A DNA stretch of 64,000 nt, taken from the NCBI GenBank assembly GCA_033439685.1, contig JAUEDM010000003.1, positions 4,556,001-4,620,000 on the forward strand, read 5' to 3'. Both the position numbers and the translations under genes were made by a program. Below are positions 44,579 to 55,535 of the stretch, one piece after another. Source of the DNA: Apodospora peruviana (taxonomy: Eukaryota > Ascomycota > Sordariomycetes > Sordariales > Lasiosphaeriaceae). How positions within the stretch are numbered: position 1 is the first letter of the stretch; every line of letters begins with the position of its first letter. Under the pieces are notes generated by a model, which was given only the letters and a program-made list of their open reading frames with translations, had not been told where the DNA came from and did no database searches.

Positions 44579-46005
44579 CTTTTGTTTTTTTTAAATTAGC
44601 ACCGAGGGAATATTCCACTCGGGAAAGGACGATTGGAACCAAGCGCGCATTGGGGATGGAAGAAAGCAGCGGACGAGTGCTTGAATAAATCGCTGTACGG
44701 CGCAGGGCTGGACATGGAGACGGCGAACGTTGTCGTGCAAGCCATCAACCGGGGTCGCGGTTGCGCGTAGGCAGCGTGTTCGACAACGAATGCGCTAATT
44801 AGTTTCAAGCAGGTCGGCACGCAACCAACCGTACCCAAGAAATGGGGGTTTGGAAAAAGAAGTTGCCGCTCACGATTGTCTCTTCAAATCCCGAGTGGGA
44901 GTAAAAGGAAGGCCCAAGTTTCAGTGGGCCTGGGGGCCGGCGAGGGGGAGGCCGCGGCCGCGGCCGCGGAGCAGCAAAGTTGGGCATGCGCCATGGCGGG
45001 ATAGGGCGTCCGACAATGGGCTCGTCCATCAGTGAGTGGAGCCCAGCCCCAAGACCGAACGCATTATTAGATGCACAGTTAGAGCGGAGAGGTCAGCGAA
45101 ATTCTAGAAAGGTTTTGGGGGTTGCAGGGAGTTCGATTTATTGCTGTTGCGCGGTCGTGATGAGGAGGCGACCAGAAACTCAGTGGGCAGCCATTGGCCG
45201 CTTAGCTTTTATTGGTTCGCAGGGGATTGGTGGCTGGCAGGATTTCAACAGGCGTCGTGTCCCATTCCTCATGAGATCGTACCTCTCTCAATCGCCTAGT
45301 TGAGCTTACTGTCGTCATTTTTTTTTAACGATAGCCCGGTCGCTGCCTTACCACAAGTCCCACAGCGCATCACGTCTCGTCCAGTCGCACATTTTAACTG
45401 AGTCCATGTCATGACCTGCACGGTATGACATGTGAAGATGTCTGAGGCAGTGAGAGGTTAAGCATGCGATGAACCAATCAAAGGACCCCCGGTCGGTGGA
45501 GCCTCAGGCTCGGGGACAGAAAGGAGCCGGGGCGAATCCCCGGGCAGAAAAGTGGCCCCGGGAACGGAGAATCAGGACACGGGGCCAGGCCCCCACTGCA
45601 GCTTTTCCGTCCGTGGATTCTTGGACTCCTCACGCAAGCAATAAAGTTCATTGTCTACTATCTTGTCTGCTTTTCACTCACAAGCTCTTAGTTAGAGCAA
45701 CCTGCTTATAATGATAATGCACGCACTTGTCTAACCGCTGAAGAAACCTCCTTATATCACTGTCAACCCCCGTTATTAGGCGTCCCGCCTTGCAGTCTGC
45801 TGCCCTCACTAGTGTAGGTTGTAGCACCATTAACGTCGAACCATCCGACATCATCGTATTGCTTCTAGCCACATCACAACTAGTCAAAGAAATAAAGAAG
45901 AAAAGACTTGTCGGGGCTTTTTAAGCTATCTTCATTATATAGGATGTATTGTCGAGGCCGAATTCCAACAGTCAGCCAACTACGGCAGGTGTCCACACCT
46001 GCAAA
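44579..46005. other. Gene-poor intergenic region with GC-rich patches
   Basis: No gene supported. 44925-44975 is very GC-rich (CCGCGGCCGCGGCCGCGG). 45500-45595 is another GC-rich patch with repeated CCCCGGG/CCCCGGC words. Pieces of open frames have no motif. Confidence 0.45.
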
Positions 46006-46096
46006 TCTTCCGTAGTATAGTGGTCAGTATGTGAGCTTGTCATCCGCCCCTGCGTCCGATTCGCTCGAGACCCGGGTTCAATTCCCGGCGGGAGAG
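46006..46096 (+). tRNA. tRNA-Asp (anticodon GTC) with 19-nt intron
   Basis: Acceptor stem TCTTCCG pairs with CGGGAGA (one T-G pair), discriminator G. D-arm TAGTATAGTGGTCAGTA. Anticodon stem TGAGC/GCTCG with loop TTGTCA. A 19-nt intron sits at 46043-46061, at the canonical place one base after the anticodon; then the T arm CCGGG TTCAATT CCCGG. Mature length is 72 nt. A T7 run follows at 46108-46114 as Pol III stop. The D and T arms match the usual fungal tRNA-Asp. Confidence 0.88.
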
Positions 46097-46149
46097 AAAG
46101 TTATAATTTTTTTCGATTGTTTTTTTTTTCGTGTTCTCCTTGTATCTCC

Positions 46150-46243
46150 ATTCTGTTTCTAACCACCAACCGACTCTCCGAGCATCGACCACGCCTTGCA
46201 GTCACGCGTCAATCTGTTTCTACCCTACCACGACCTGATGACC
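46150..46243 (+). pseudogene. Fragment of an AAA+ ATPase gene behind tRNA-Asp
   Basis: Reads ILFLTTNR, then after one extra base IDHALQSRVNLFLPYHDL. This is the same segment as exon 3 of the intact ATPase at 38300-40603 (GILFLTTNRVSSIDHAFQSR, then VDLFLPYQDL), at roughly 80 percent by eye. Only this ~94-bp piece is recognisable. It begins about 50 bases behind the tRNA. It is a relic of a second copy. Confidence 0.75.
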
Positions 46244-46262
46244 AACTCTGTGACGTTATATC

Positions 46263-47667
46263 CCGCTCCTCAGAGGCATTGATAGGAACGAGGCATTGAT
46301 AGGAACCATTCATCCCAGACAGCCCTTCGGTCGGGGGTAATTTCCTTGTTTCTTATGGGGAGTTTGTGAGTCAGATAGTTATAACTTGCTACTTACCCCT
46401 TGCTGCTTTGCTTATCTACTTATTCCTCTCGGTCGTTTAAGCCATACTAATCTACGGCAACGAAATGATTCTAACTCAACACAACCACAACCTAGGTATT
46501 CCTATCAGTCAACCTAACTGCCTAAGTACCAAATCCCGATCAAAGTACCACCCCCGCTCAATAACATCCGTCAATCTAAGTACCATCTCAGATATTCTCC
46601 CAGGGAATATATTATCCGAGTCCATACAAGGCTGCTCCGTATACTCACTCACTCACGGCGGCACAAGGGAACCACATATAGCCACCATAGATACCTACTT
46701 ATGCCTCATATCCCGTTTGGCCACTACTTCCCAACCCCCGAGCTGTCTGTCCACTCCGCCCAAGTCAGAGACAACACGCGGCCGCTTCTGTTGGTAGCAG
46801 GCAGGGCAAGAATACAGGCTGAGCGAGGTCTTTGACATGATGCTTGACCCCCTCCTCCAAGTTCCTTCTTCATCACTAAATGACGGCAGCGACTGTGATG
46901 GTTGTTGTCCAACTCCCTCGTCTCGAAATTGCTAACACCGTCAAATGTGTGCAGGCCGGTCCTTTCGTCTTTCGTAAGCACCTATGCAGACCGCCGTCCA
47001 GATTGACACCTTCGATCTCCTGGAACAGACAGAAAAACCATCTTCGCAGTATCCAGAAAGAGAGCTGTACTTGTCGCCTTCATATTTTGACGGTATAAAG
47101 GAGTAACAGAAGTAATATACGTCTGCGCGGCCGCCGACCTTTGTGTTCAAGATCGCCATTCCGAGTGCCATAGTCTCTCGCTCGAGAACATTAGTAGGAA
47201 AAATGGTACTCCCATCTCCAGAAATACCCTGTCTGGCCAGCTAATATTGACCCCTATCATGCACTTGTTAGCCTTCTCTTGTCCACAAAAAAATTGCAAA
47301 GAAGGTAAACGAGGGAATGGGCGGACAGTTAACATTCTCGAGTGGATTGGCCATTGTAATGCTCTATCGAGACTAGTGGCCGGACCGATAGGATCTGAGG
47401 AATTAGATTCACCAGACACCAACGCCATAAAGAAAGCTGGGCATGATCAGCTAAATAATCACGAGGGGTTGGTTGATCGTCATGGATTCTCTGATCAGAA
47501 AAACTACGGCACGACACCATCATCAGCTTGAGAAAGAGGAACAATGATGATAACGACAACTTCTAGTCTTTATTATTATTATTCAGTAATAGGTGCGGTT
47601 TTTAATCCTCATAGCTACTGGTTCTGGACACTTTTTCTCAGCAGATAGGGAGGGAGCTTTTATAGTC
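46263..47667. other. Gene-poor intergenic region
   Basis: Begins with a 17-bp tandem duplication (46273-46306, GAGGCATTGATAGGAAC twice). The remainder shows only short motif-free frames and AT-rich trinucleotide runs (TTATTATTATTATT near 47570-47583) next to the 3' end of the rhodopsin-like gene. Confidence 0.45.
46273..46306. repeat. 17-bp perfect tandem duplication
   Basis: GAGGCATTGATAGGAAC occurs twice in direct tandem (46273-46289, 46290-46306), 30 bases behind the AAA fragment. Confidence 0.9.
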
Positions 47668-48926
47668 TCAAATCTGCCCACACGGATCGCGCAGTGGCGT
47701 CTTGTCGTCAGTCGACGAGTTTGTCAGGGTCGTCTTCAACAACACGGGAGGAGGAGGGCCGCCAGATATCACCACCCTGTTGGGTGTCCGTCTCAGGGTC
47801 CCAGGCCTCGATCCCTGCGTTTGGTTGTTGCTTCCCGACACGTAGTATCTCCTGCTCAGCGTCTTCATGTCGCGGAACAAGGTACGCAAAACGGGAATGG
47901 AGGCCGCGATGATCGTGACTGCCGACTCGGCCGCACCCCAGTACACAAGGCCGGCGGAGACATCTACCCATTTGGTCAGCTGATGAGAATGATGATGAAT
48001 GGCTGCTCAAGGTGGCAATGTCCTACATGTGAAGTCGGCAGAAGCGAGAGTGGGGATTTCGATGGTCTTGACTATAGCTGTCGCGCCCGCGCTGTGGTTT
48101 GTTAGCTTTTACTGGGCCCAGGGCCGATGAGAAAAGAGCTGGCGAGAGATGTCAATACTCACAAGATGCCCATGCTCATGGCCATAGCAACGCCAACCTT
48201 CTCCTTACGCTTCATCTGAAGTTTCCATATGATCTTCCAAGGCAAGAGAGCAAGCACGAAATCCATTGCGGCGGAGTAGCCTTAAAGGGTGAGCTATAGT
48301 CGAGCTAGCATTCGGGGACCAAACAGCTGGCTTACCGGCGGCGAACATGCCGTAGTTAGTATATACATGGGGTCCCCAGCAAGTTCCAGGTACATAAGGG
48401 TTCCACGTTTTCAACGGTGGCGAACATCTGATCCACATAAAGAGCGCGTTGAGTCCCATGAACATGTTGACGGTGGCGATGATGGCCCAGAGGAGGACTT
48501 TCATCTTCCCTTGCATCAACCGGAGAAGGGTGAGGGCGAAGGAAGTCTTGCTCCAGGTGGCAGCCAAGATAGAGAACGTGCCGGTTAGGTTGCCGACCAG
48601 CCCTAGGGTCGAGAAGTTTTCGGGGTCTACCGCGTAGACGTGTCTGCCGAGGCCCTTGGAGACGCTTATGGTAACAAGGATAATGGAGGTGAGAAGCATG
48701 AGCTGTCGGGTTCGTACAATAGAAGTATTAGCCAATCTCAATATGTGATGGATGATAGAGGTGTGAAGTAACGGACCCAGGACAAGACCAAAACATGGTC
48801 GTCCCACCAGAGACGCCGCTTGGTTTTGAGTTTACATATCAGACGGACGATCAGAAAGAGGCCTGACAGACCAGTGAGAACCCAGGTCGTGATAAGGATT
48901 CTCTGGCCTTGGTCGTCATCATCCAT
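47668..48926 (-). CDS. PTH11/rhodopsin-like seven-TM membrane protein
   Basis: Five exons (minus), 48926-48777, 48702-48336, 48280-48163, 48091-48027 and 47963-47668, phases consistent, 331 aa. Hydrophobic segments begin at ILITTWVLTGLSGLFLIVRL. The layout is that of the fungal rhodopsin-domain family: WWDDHVLVLSWLMLL, SKTSFALTLLRLMQGKMKVL, CSPPLKTWNPYVPGTCWGPH with paired Cys on an outer loop, SAAMDFVLALLPWKIIW, KEKVGVAMAMSMGIFAGA, TIEIPTLASADFTY, and WGAAESAVTIIAASIPVLRT before a Ser/Thr/Pro-rich cytosolic tail. Members near PTH11 act as surface GPCR-like sensors; function here is unproven. The start ATG gives MDDDDQGQ. The same frame stays open upstream for more than 260 codons. A shorter paralogue lies at 56631-57757. 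Confidence 0.87.
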
Positions 48927-50442
48927 GTTGAAACTGCGCGCAAAACGACTGGAAGAAGAGCGTCGGGCTGGAGAGAAAACGATTGGACCCAGCCGACACA
49001 GGTACACGCTCACACACTCAACCAGGGCAAGGGGAGCCTGGTCAAGCACGATGGGCTGGCTGCAGTCCATCTTATAGGCCCGTCCCGTCACCACGAGGGA
49101 GACACAACATATGCATCTGCTTCGAGCCGGGCGCATACGCTTTGGGTTGAAAGTCAAGTTGCTGCAAACGCACAGTCGTACCCTGCATACCAACTCAGAG
49201 AATCTGAGGCGTAGATATGCCTGACCTGCAAACACACGTGGCCAACATCTTCGCGGTATCAACATGAAGAGGACCCTTTGTGCTTCTGACCCAGAGCCCA
49301 GAATGCGGGGGTAACGTCGACCAAACTGCGCCGTATCCCGTCTCCGGGGCGGTTCTGGGTGGCATTGTGTGCCGTTGGAGAGGTCACAGCACTCCGTGCC
49401 CTCAGGTATCGACGAATCATGCAGCACTTGATCCAAGTTCACGGACGTATTGTGCAGCACTTGATCCAAGTTCACGGACGTATTGTGCAGCACTGGCTTC
49501 ACCACCATGAAGTCCATATCATCCCCATTGTTTGGTTGCGAGAAAAAAAGGACCTTTCCGCACTTCCTTTTGCCAATAGTCTGGTCTCCAGACCAATATT
49601 TGAGGTCACTTGGAGTTGTCACCGTTGGCCTCGGATCACGCAACGGCTGCGACCAGGTTAACACAGCGTGTAAATCGGATGCAGGTGTGCCATGCAAGTC
49701 TGAACGTACCTTAACGAGTGCCCCGACCACACGGATCTCTTATGATCCCACATGAAGAGTTAACAGCCGCAAACCTTTAAATTTGTTTACGATCGAGACG
49801 ACCTGCCAGAAAGGGGTTGCTGTTATCCATGCCCAAATCAATCGTCAGATCGAGGGTGGCAATGGATAAAGAGAGAGATTGCGCAACCAAATAGCAGTGG
49901 GCCAGAGCGCTGAGTTGGGATGCCGGCCGAGCCTAATACTATGGTGTATTCCATAAACCTTTGTGCCTGGCAAGCTATGACCTGACAGCGGTGTTCCTGA
50001 AAGGAGACACACGCACATGGCAATGAGATCTTGCAGGATGCGGGGTGTTGTGCAAGGAGGAGAAGCTCTGAGATCGAGAACTGTTGTGGACGGAGTGGCA
50101 TCAGATCTTAAAAAGACCTATTATTGACCAGGTAGTGAAGACTTTCCAAGGCTGGGTCGGGCAAGGGCCCCTGGCGAAATTGAGCATCGTCATTGGCGAT
50201 AGCAAGACAGTGAAAAGCATAAACGAAGAGAATAATGCAATTTAAAATGTGCATTACCACCTCAGAACCGGTTTCGCGAACCAAAGTCTGGATAGGCAAG
50301 GGGAAACAAGAAATGCTGTTGCTGCCAATACCATGTTTAAAATGCTGTGTCCCCCAGGCACGCGGAGCTCGAACTGACTGGCGACCGCGACCACAGGTGA
50401 TAGCTTCGAAAGAAATGGGTTGAAGTTCCCAAAATCGGTGAG
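48927..50442. other. Divergent promoter region, rhodopsin-like / mucin-like
   Basis: Contains the 33-bp tandem repeat (49421-49496). The minus-strand frame of the rhodopsin-like gene is open without stop back to 49730, but no ATG with convincing N-terminal text exists there. No other gene supported. Confidence 0.45.
49421..49496. repeat. 33-bp tandem repeat, 2.3 copies
   Basis: Unit starts GCAGCACTTGATCCAAGTTC and ends ACGGACGTATTGT; perfect copies at 49421-49453 and 49454-49486, then a partial GCAGCACTGG. Unit length divisible by three; on the minus strand it would read LHNTSVNLDQV twice. Confidence 0.92.
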
Positions 50443-52619
50443 ATGCGGACCATTTGGCTCGTCGCCCTCTTTTCGGCGTGCCTTCCCGAGGTTCTGGCAG
50501 CAGCAGCAGCAGCAACTGGGTGCTCGAGCAACAATTGCCTTCGCGGTGAGTCGCGCCTACCCCTGAATCGTCGCGTGCCAAGAGCCCACTGAGGTCACTT
50601 TTTGTGGGCCGCAGGGCTGCAACTGCCCGAAGAGATAACTGACAGAATCTCAATTGCAGCCGTCAAGAAGATTTCGACAGGCAGGAACGGCACCGCGGAT
50701 TGTCTCTCCTTCCTTCGCGTCACTGTCACGCCAGCGACGATGTAAGTTTCCCCAAATTTTCCAGAGAGCACAACCATCAGTCTAACTTGACGGTTCGCAG
50801 CACCTTTACGGCCTCCGTGACCATCACCTCGACCGTTGGAACCCTCACGCTCAGCCGAAGCCAAACCCATAACAACCACAGCACGACGAGTAGAACGACG
50901 AACCTCGGCAGCAAAGATGTATCCACAAAGGCGTCAACGGTCACCGCGCCTCACGAGCCGCGTGCGATCGAATATGAACCTGCCTTTGAGGGGTTTGGTC
51001 AAATCCGACCACTCCAAGAGCGCCAGCTAACCACAAGCCCGACCTCGATTCCCACTTATGCGACGCCTTGCTCCTCGATCGCCGCCTACTCGTCGGCATG
51101 CTCATGCCTTGGTCTCTCCCGGATTACGACGACCGCAAGCCCAAAATCCACGACGCACACCTTGACATTCACCACGACCATTGCGAACATTACAGTTCCG
51201 CCATTCTTGGCCAACCACACAAGCTCTGTTGCCAATACTACATCAAGCCGGTTTGGGAACGCGACGTCGTCATTTTCTCTGCCGAGAGACGACAGTAGCA
51301 CCTCTGCCGAGTCTTTGACCACGTCAAGTACGAGGTCAAGCACTTTGTCTGCGTCGAGAGACGATAGCACATCCGCCGAGCCCTTGTCCAAGTCCAGCAC
51401 AGGGTCAAGCACGAGGTCAAGCACGGGTTTGACAAGTATCTCTTCTATACCAGACTTCCCGAGCAGCAGCACATTCCCGAGCAGCAGCACATTCCCGAGC
51501 AGCAGCACGATTGTCCATGTGGTGAACACGACGACACTGATCACGATAACCACTTCTGCTTGGACCAATACCTCATCCTCGATTGGCACTTCCCTATCGT
51601 GGAATAGTACCACCGGGCACTTTCTGAACACTACGACGGTCCCAACAACAGTCTCCGCCAATATCACTGCCCCAGTCTGGCTGAATGCTTCGACAACCGA
51701 CAGCCGTCTGTTCAGCAACAGCACCACAGCTCCATGGCACAATGCGTCGACCCCCAGTTCCGTCATTGCAAATAGCACCACAGCTCCATGGCTCAATGTG
51801 TCCACTGCCATCTCCGTCACTGCAAATAGCACAAGACCCATATGGCTGAACACTTCAATTCCCACATTAGCGCCAAACACAACCACCGGCCGCTGGCTCA
51901 ACACCACGACCATGCCACCAATGCCTACAAATACCACGACCTTCATGTGGATGAACTCGACCGTGCGGGCCAACACTACAACCGTACGCTGGGGCAACTC
52001 GTCCACCCCAGCACCCACCCCCACCGCTACAATCGACACCACCTGCGGCGAGACGGCCGTTCCTTTCGCGCTGCAAGTAATGCAGCCGGGCGGCATGTTC
52101 GACGGTTGGTTCGTACGCGTCAGCGGTAACGGCCTACTCTTCACCAGCGTTCGGTCGTCCGCCAGCTCTTTCAGCGTCGAAAGCACGGGACATCTCTGTT
52201 CAGTCGGCCGCCTGGATCAGAACGACCGACCTTACATAGCGGCCGTGGGGATCCACGATGCGAGCAACGACGTATGGCTTATGGATCAACAGAGGCTTAA
52301 AGCACTTAACGAGAGCTACGCTGCCGTCAAGTGCACCCGGGACGGATCACTCAGCTGCGCGACCAACGCCACGAATCCGGCGAGCCATTGGCTGGGGTGT
52401 GGGTTACAGTTGGACTTGTCAACCGACAGTGGTGGGACTGTTCCTGTCAGGGGACTCAACTGTTCCTCTCTTGGACTTCAGGTTGTTAGTGGACCTGGGA
52501 CTTTGCTGAATGGTACCGGGACTCCACTGAATGGTACGGCTGGGACATCTCGGAATAGTACGAACAGGGCACGTGGCGTTTCCATGAATAGCTTTAACTT
52601 CAATTACCATAGTACATAA
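50443..52619 (+). CDS. Secreted Ser/Thr-rich mucin-like cell-surface protein
   Basis: Three exons, 50443-50545, 50660-50741 and 50801-52619, joined in phase to 667 aa. A signal peptide opens the protein (TIWLVALFSACLPEVLA followed by a run of Ala). Then comes a short Cys domain (CSSNNCLRAVKK..NGTADCLSFLRVTVTPAT) common at the start of fungal mucin-like proteins. Residues about 65-470 are Ser/Thr-rich with many N-x-T/S sites and short tandem repeats (FPSSST three times; PW.N.ST..SV.ANST units). A folded C-terminal domain starts at TCGETAVPFALQVMQPGG and has about six Cys. No GPI signal is obvious at the end (..NSFNFNYHST). Likely heavily glycosylated wall or extracellular protein; function unknown. 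The first intron was set by phase and signal peptide. Confidence 0.82.
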
Positions 52620-52794
52620 GGTACATTTCGGGGTACTGGTGGTGGTGAAAAATATGAAAGATATTGCGTTCTGTATTGACGGTAGTCTAACGGAGAGCAC
52701 CTCTCCTCTGTTCCGAGTTGCTCGTACTCCATTAACTGTTCCCACGGGACCACTAAGGGGTGCTTAGAGCTACACAAGTTCCGCATCGACGAAA

Positions 52795-53130
52795 TATTCA
52801 GCCTAGAATACCGACTCGGACCAGGAGGGTGGCCAGCCCGCCAAGAAGGGGAAGCAGAACAACGGCAAGTCAAAGGCCGTTATGAAACCGAAGGTCTACT
52901 ACCCCTTCAACAAGATGTTTTACATGCGCTGCATGTTTGAGGGCGCGGTCTTAAACGTCGAACTCAAATAAGGAAACCCCATTGCTGTTTTCTGAACGAC
53001 TTCCCGGACGGGTTGACCGGGCGGAACATCTCCCGGGACCCGCCAGCCATGTTTACGTGGCGCTCATAGGAGACGTTCGAGGAGGACCTTGAAAGGCTCC
53101 GAGAACTGGGCCTTGCGAAAGAACCTTTGT
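52795..53130 (+). pseudogene. Decayed coding relic, possibly mobile-element derived
   Basis: Protein-like text in the plus strand: DSDQEGGQPAKKGKQNNGKS, then MKPKVYYPFNKMFYMRCMFE and NVELK followed by TAA. After that, in another frame, NDFPDGLTGRNISRDPPAMF then TWRS, a TAG, and ETFEEDLERLRELGLAKE. Stops and frame changes rule out a working gene. I do not recognise the family; the basic start and acidic helical end would fit a transposon protein. Confidence 0.4.
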
Positions 53131-55217
53131 TTATAGGCATTTTAAGGATGCTGGATATCTAAATGCATTTCTAGAGCGGTCTATCTCTCTTTTTAAAGGT
53201 TATCACTCTATTCCTAGTCTAATATACACCTATCTTAACAAAGCAACTTCCAAATACTCTCTCATTCTCCTTAAATTCCATGCTTATTGTTCGTTCTTTC
53301 TCTAGCTATAAGCAACCATTAACCCAGGTTTATCACTTAAACGGGCACTACACCCAGCAATTACTAACTATCTGTCCGGTATTTTCATCCTAAAGGTAGT
53401 TGGAGGCGCGTGTTTGAGGAAGGAGGTATTTATATTAGCCCTTAGCTAGCGGAGGTGAGCGTTAGAGAACTTGACCGCGTTAATATTTAGGTTTTAAAGA
53501 GATGGAAATCGTGACGGGCTGAGCCCTGGTGCAGCCTCGGCGACCCTCGGCCGTAGCGCCGAGCCTACGGAGGCGGAGCGGCGCCCCACCGGCGACCCCG
53601 ATCCCTAAACGAAGCCATTCCCAGAAATGCCGATACACACACACGGACCATAACACTAAACCACAACGGGGCTCGCGACGGCTCTGGAATCTTCTGTCTC
53701 CCTCTGATCGGAGCAACGCAGTCACGTACATAACTAGATATCACGGCTCAACCTTGTATTAGCTCTTTTATTGATGTGGTTGCACGACCAACCCAAGGAC
53801 CCTTGTGACGATGTACGCACAGGCCCTGGCGGGCGAAGGAGGGGTGTAGACACGTGACCTGAAAGTGGCTCGTGCACCTACACCACTCCTTCGCTCGAGC
53901 GCATTGTAATTTGCTCTTTCTTATTTTTCTTCTTTGTCTTACTATTTTCATAGCATACTATAGATTATAGGAGCTTGACCCTACTTTCTTACGTGGCACG
54001 TGACACTCTTCTTCTTCTTTTTCCCCCATGTTCTGAGTCTTCGTAGAGTAGGCTTAACTAGTTGCAATACACTACCTTGCTCGTTACAGAAATTACAGCG
54101 TTTTATAGATCTGCTTAAGCAATATAAAGGCGCGACTATATTGGCTGTCCTTAGGTAGGCACAAGTGTAATTGATGCAGGAATGGCTGGCTTGCTGGGTG
54201 GCTGGCTCCACAGTCGGCCAATCAACAAAGGCATGTCAGGCGCACGGGGCAAACGCTTAATAGATTAGATAAGATATTAGATAAGCCTTATCGCGGGGCA
54301 TGCACTTCTTGGTGAAGTGTGAAGTTCTGCATTTCCTTTCCAAATCATCATCCTTTTCCTACCACAACATACTGTATACTAGCTATATTCGTTGTACTGG
54401 GAAATAAGCCATCAGTAATGGGCACGTTATAGACCGGGAGCGGCTAAGAGGGGCCAGGTACCTAGGCAGCCTATCGACTTGAAAGATGAGATGGGACCGG
54501 TAACGGGCGTCCGTAACGTTGAACGTCCCGGAGAAGATGCTAGAGTAGGTAGCTTCTGCATTTCTTCTGAGTAAATGCCGACGTTGGGATTCGCAGGCCA
54601 TATGGGAACGCGGCCGTGGTGGGATATCACGGTGCGGGATTGCCGAACTGGCATCGACTCTTATGACGAACGCAATGTATTGCGGGAACGACTCCTGATA
54701 TTGGAGTTTGAGGAAGGAGGAAAAATACTTTACGATATTGCCACCACTTTGGACGATCAAATTTTACTTCAAGAGTACCAGAACACTCGAGCCGCTAGGC
54801 TTTACCTCATCGTCTCAGCACCAGATGAGCCTTTGGGACCGCGACCGCGCGAGCGAATCAACCGAGCCGACTGAACCCTCAACCCCAACACCAAGTGTCG
54901 GTCAAACGGGAACTGCTAAATCACCAAGCAGTAAGAGGAAAAGCTTTGCCTCTGGAACCTATGGTCTTTATATAACGTGTCGACGATAGCTCTGAGTGTT
55001 GATATGTCCATTGGAGGTAGGTCGGTATTTTTGGCCGTCGCGTTATGTCGTTTGCTGGCTTTCCGCTTTCGGCTAGAGTTCGTAGTGGGTGGACGTGCGG
55101 GATAGACAAGACGTGCTTATTATGCCAAGTGGCATCCTTGTCTTCGTCTTGTCTCCATAGTGCTGGTGACGGATTTGTACATACATATGCGTGTGTTCCT
55201 AGGCTATCTTTTCCTCT
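53131..55217. other. Repeat-like, gene-poor region
   Basis: 53140-53400 is AT-rich, possibly mutated repeat DNA. 53515-53600 is abruptly GC-rich (GCCTCGGCGACCCTCGGCCG). 53700-54020 looks like an untranslated or LTR-like sequence but I see no clear terminal dinucleotides or duplicate. No gene supported. Confidence 0.35.
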
Positions 55218-55433
55218 ATGTATTTTGATTCGAAAGGACCAGAAAAAGATAAAGAATCTAAAGCTGAAGAGGAAACTCCGAATCCAACTCGGAAGTTTCT
55301 TCCGCAACCACCACATGCAGTTCGACGATACCATCAAACCGGTGTCGTCCCAGATTACGAAGATGATATGGATGATATTCCAAAATACCAGCAAACAAGG
55401 TTCGTACCAGATTTGGAAGACCAGATGGAGTGA
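55218..55433 (+). CDS. Small uncharacterised ORF with a repeated 14-aa motif
   Basis: 71 codons from ATG to TGA, hydrophilic: DSKGPEKDKESKAEEETPNP, then YHQTGVVPDYEDDM and YQQTRFVPDLEDQM. The last two are imperfect copies of one motif (Y-x-Q-T-x-x-V-P-D-x-E-D-x-M). Protein-like composition and the amino-acid-level repeat suggest it is, or was, coding. It lies directly before a minisatellite and could be the end of a larger damaged gene. No domain known to me. Confidence 0.35.
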   Translation: MYFDSKGPEKDKESKAEEETPNPTRKFLPQPPHAVRRYHQTGVVPDYEDDMDDIPKYQQTRFVPDLEDQME

Positions 55434-55441
55434 AGAATGTT

Positions 55442-55535
55442 GTGCCCGGAGAAGGTGTTGGTGCCCGGAGAAGGTGTTGGTGCCCGGAGAAGGTGTTGGT
55501 GCCCGGAGAAGGTGTTGGTGCCCGGAGAGGTGTTG
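55442..55535. repeat. 19-bp minisatellite, five copies
   Basis: Unit GTGCCCGGAGAAGGTGTTG at 55442, 55461, 55480 and 55499, then a last copy at 55518 lacking one A. The unit is not a multiple of three, so reading it as protein cycles through frames. Confidence 0.95.

Noticed and set aside
51086..52186. Minus-strand open frame of 366 codons over the mucin-like gene
   Set aside because: Antisense of Ser/Thr repeats gives a Val/Leu-rich pseudo-protein; the plus strand has signal peptide, introns and Cys domain.
53515..54020. LTR retrotransposon end
   Set aside because: Composition shift is suggestive, but no TG..CA ends, primer-binding site, second LTR or reverse transcriptase could be found.
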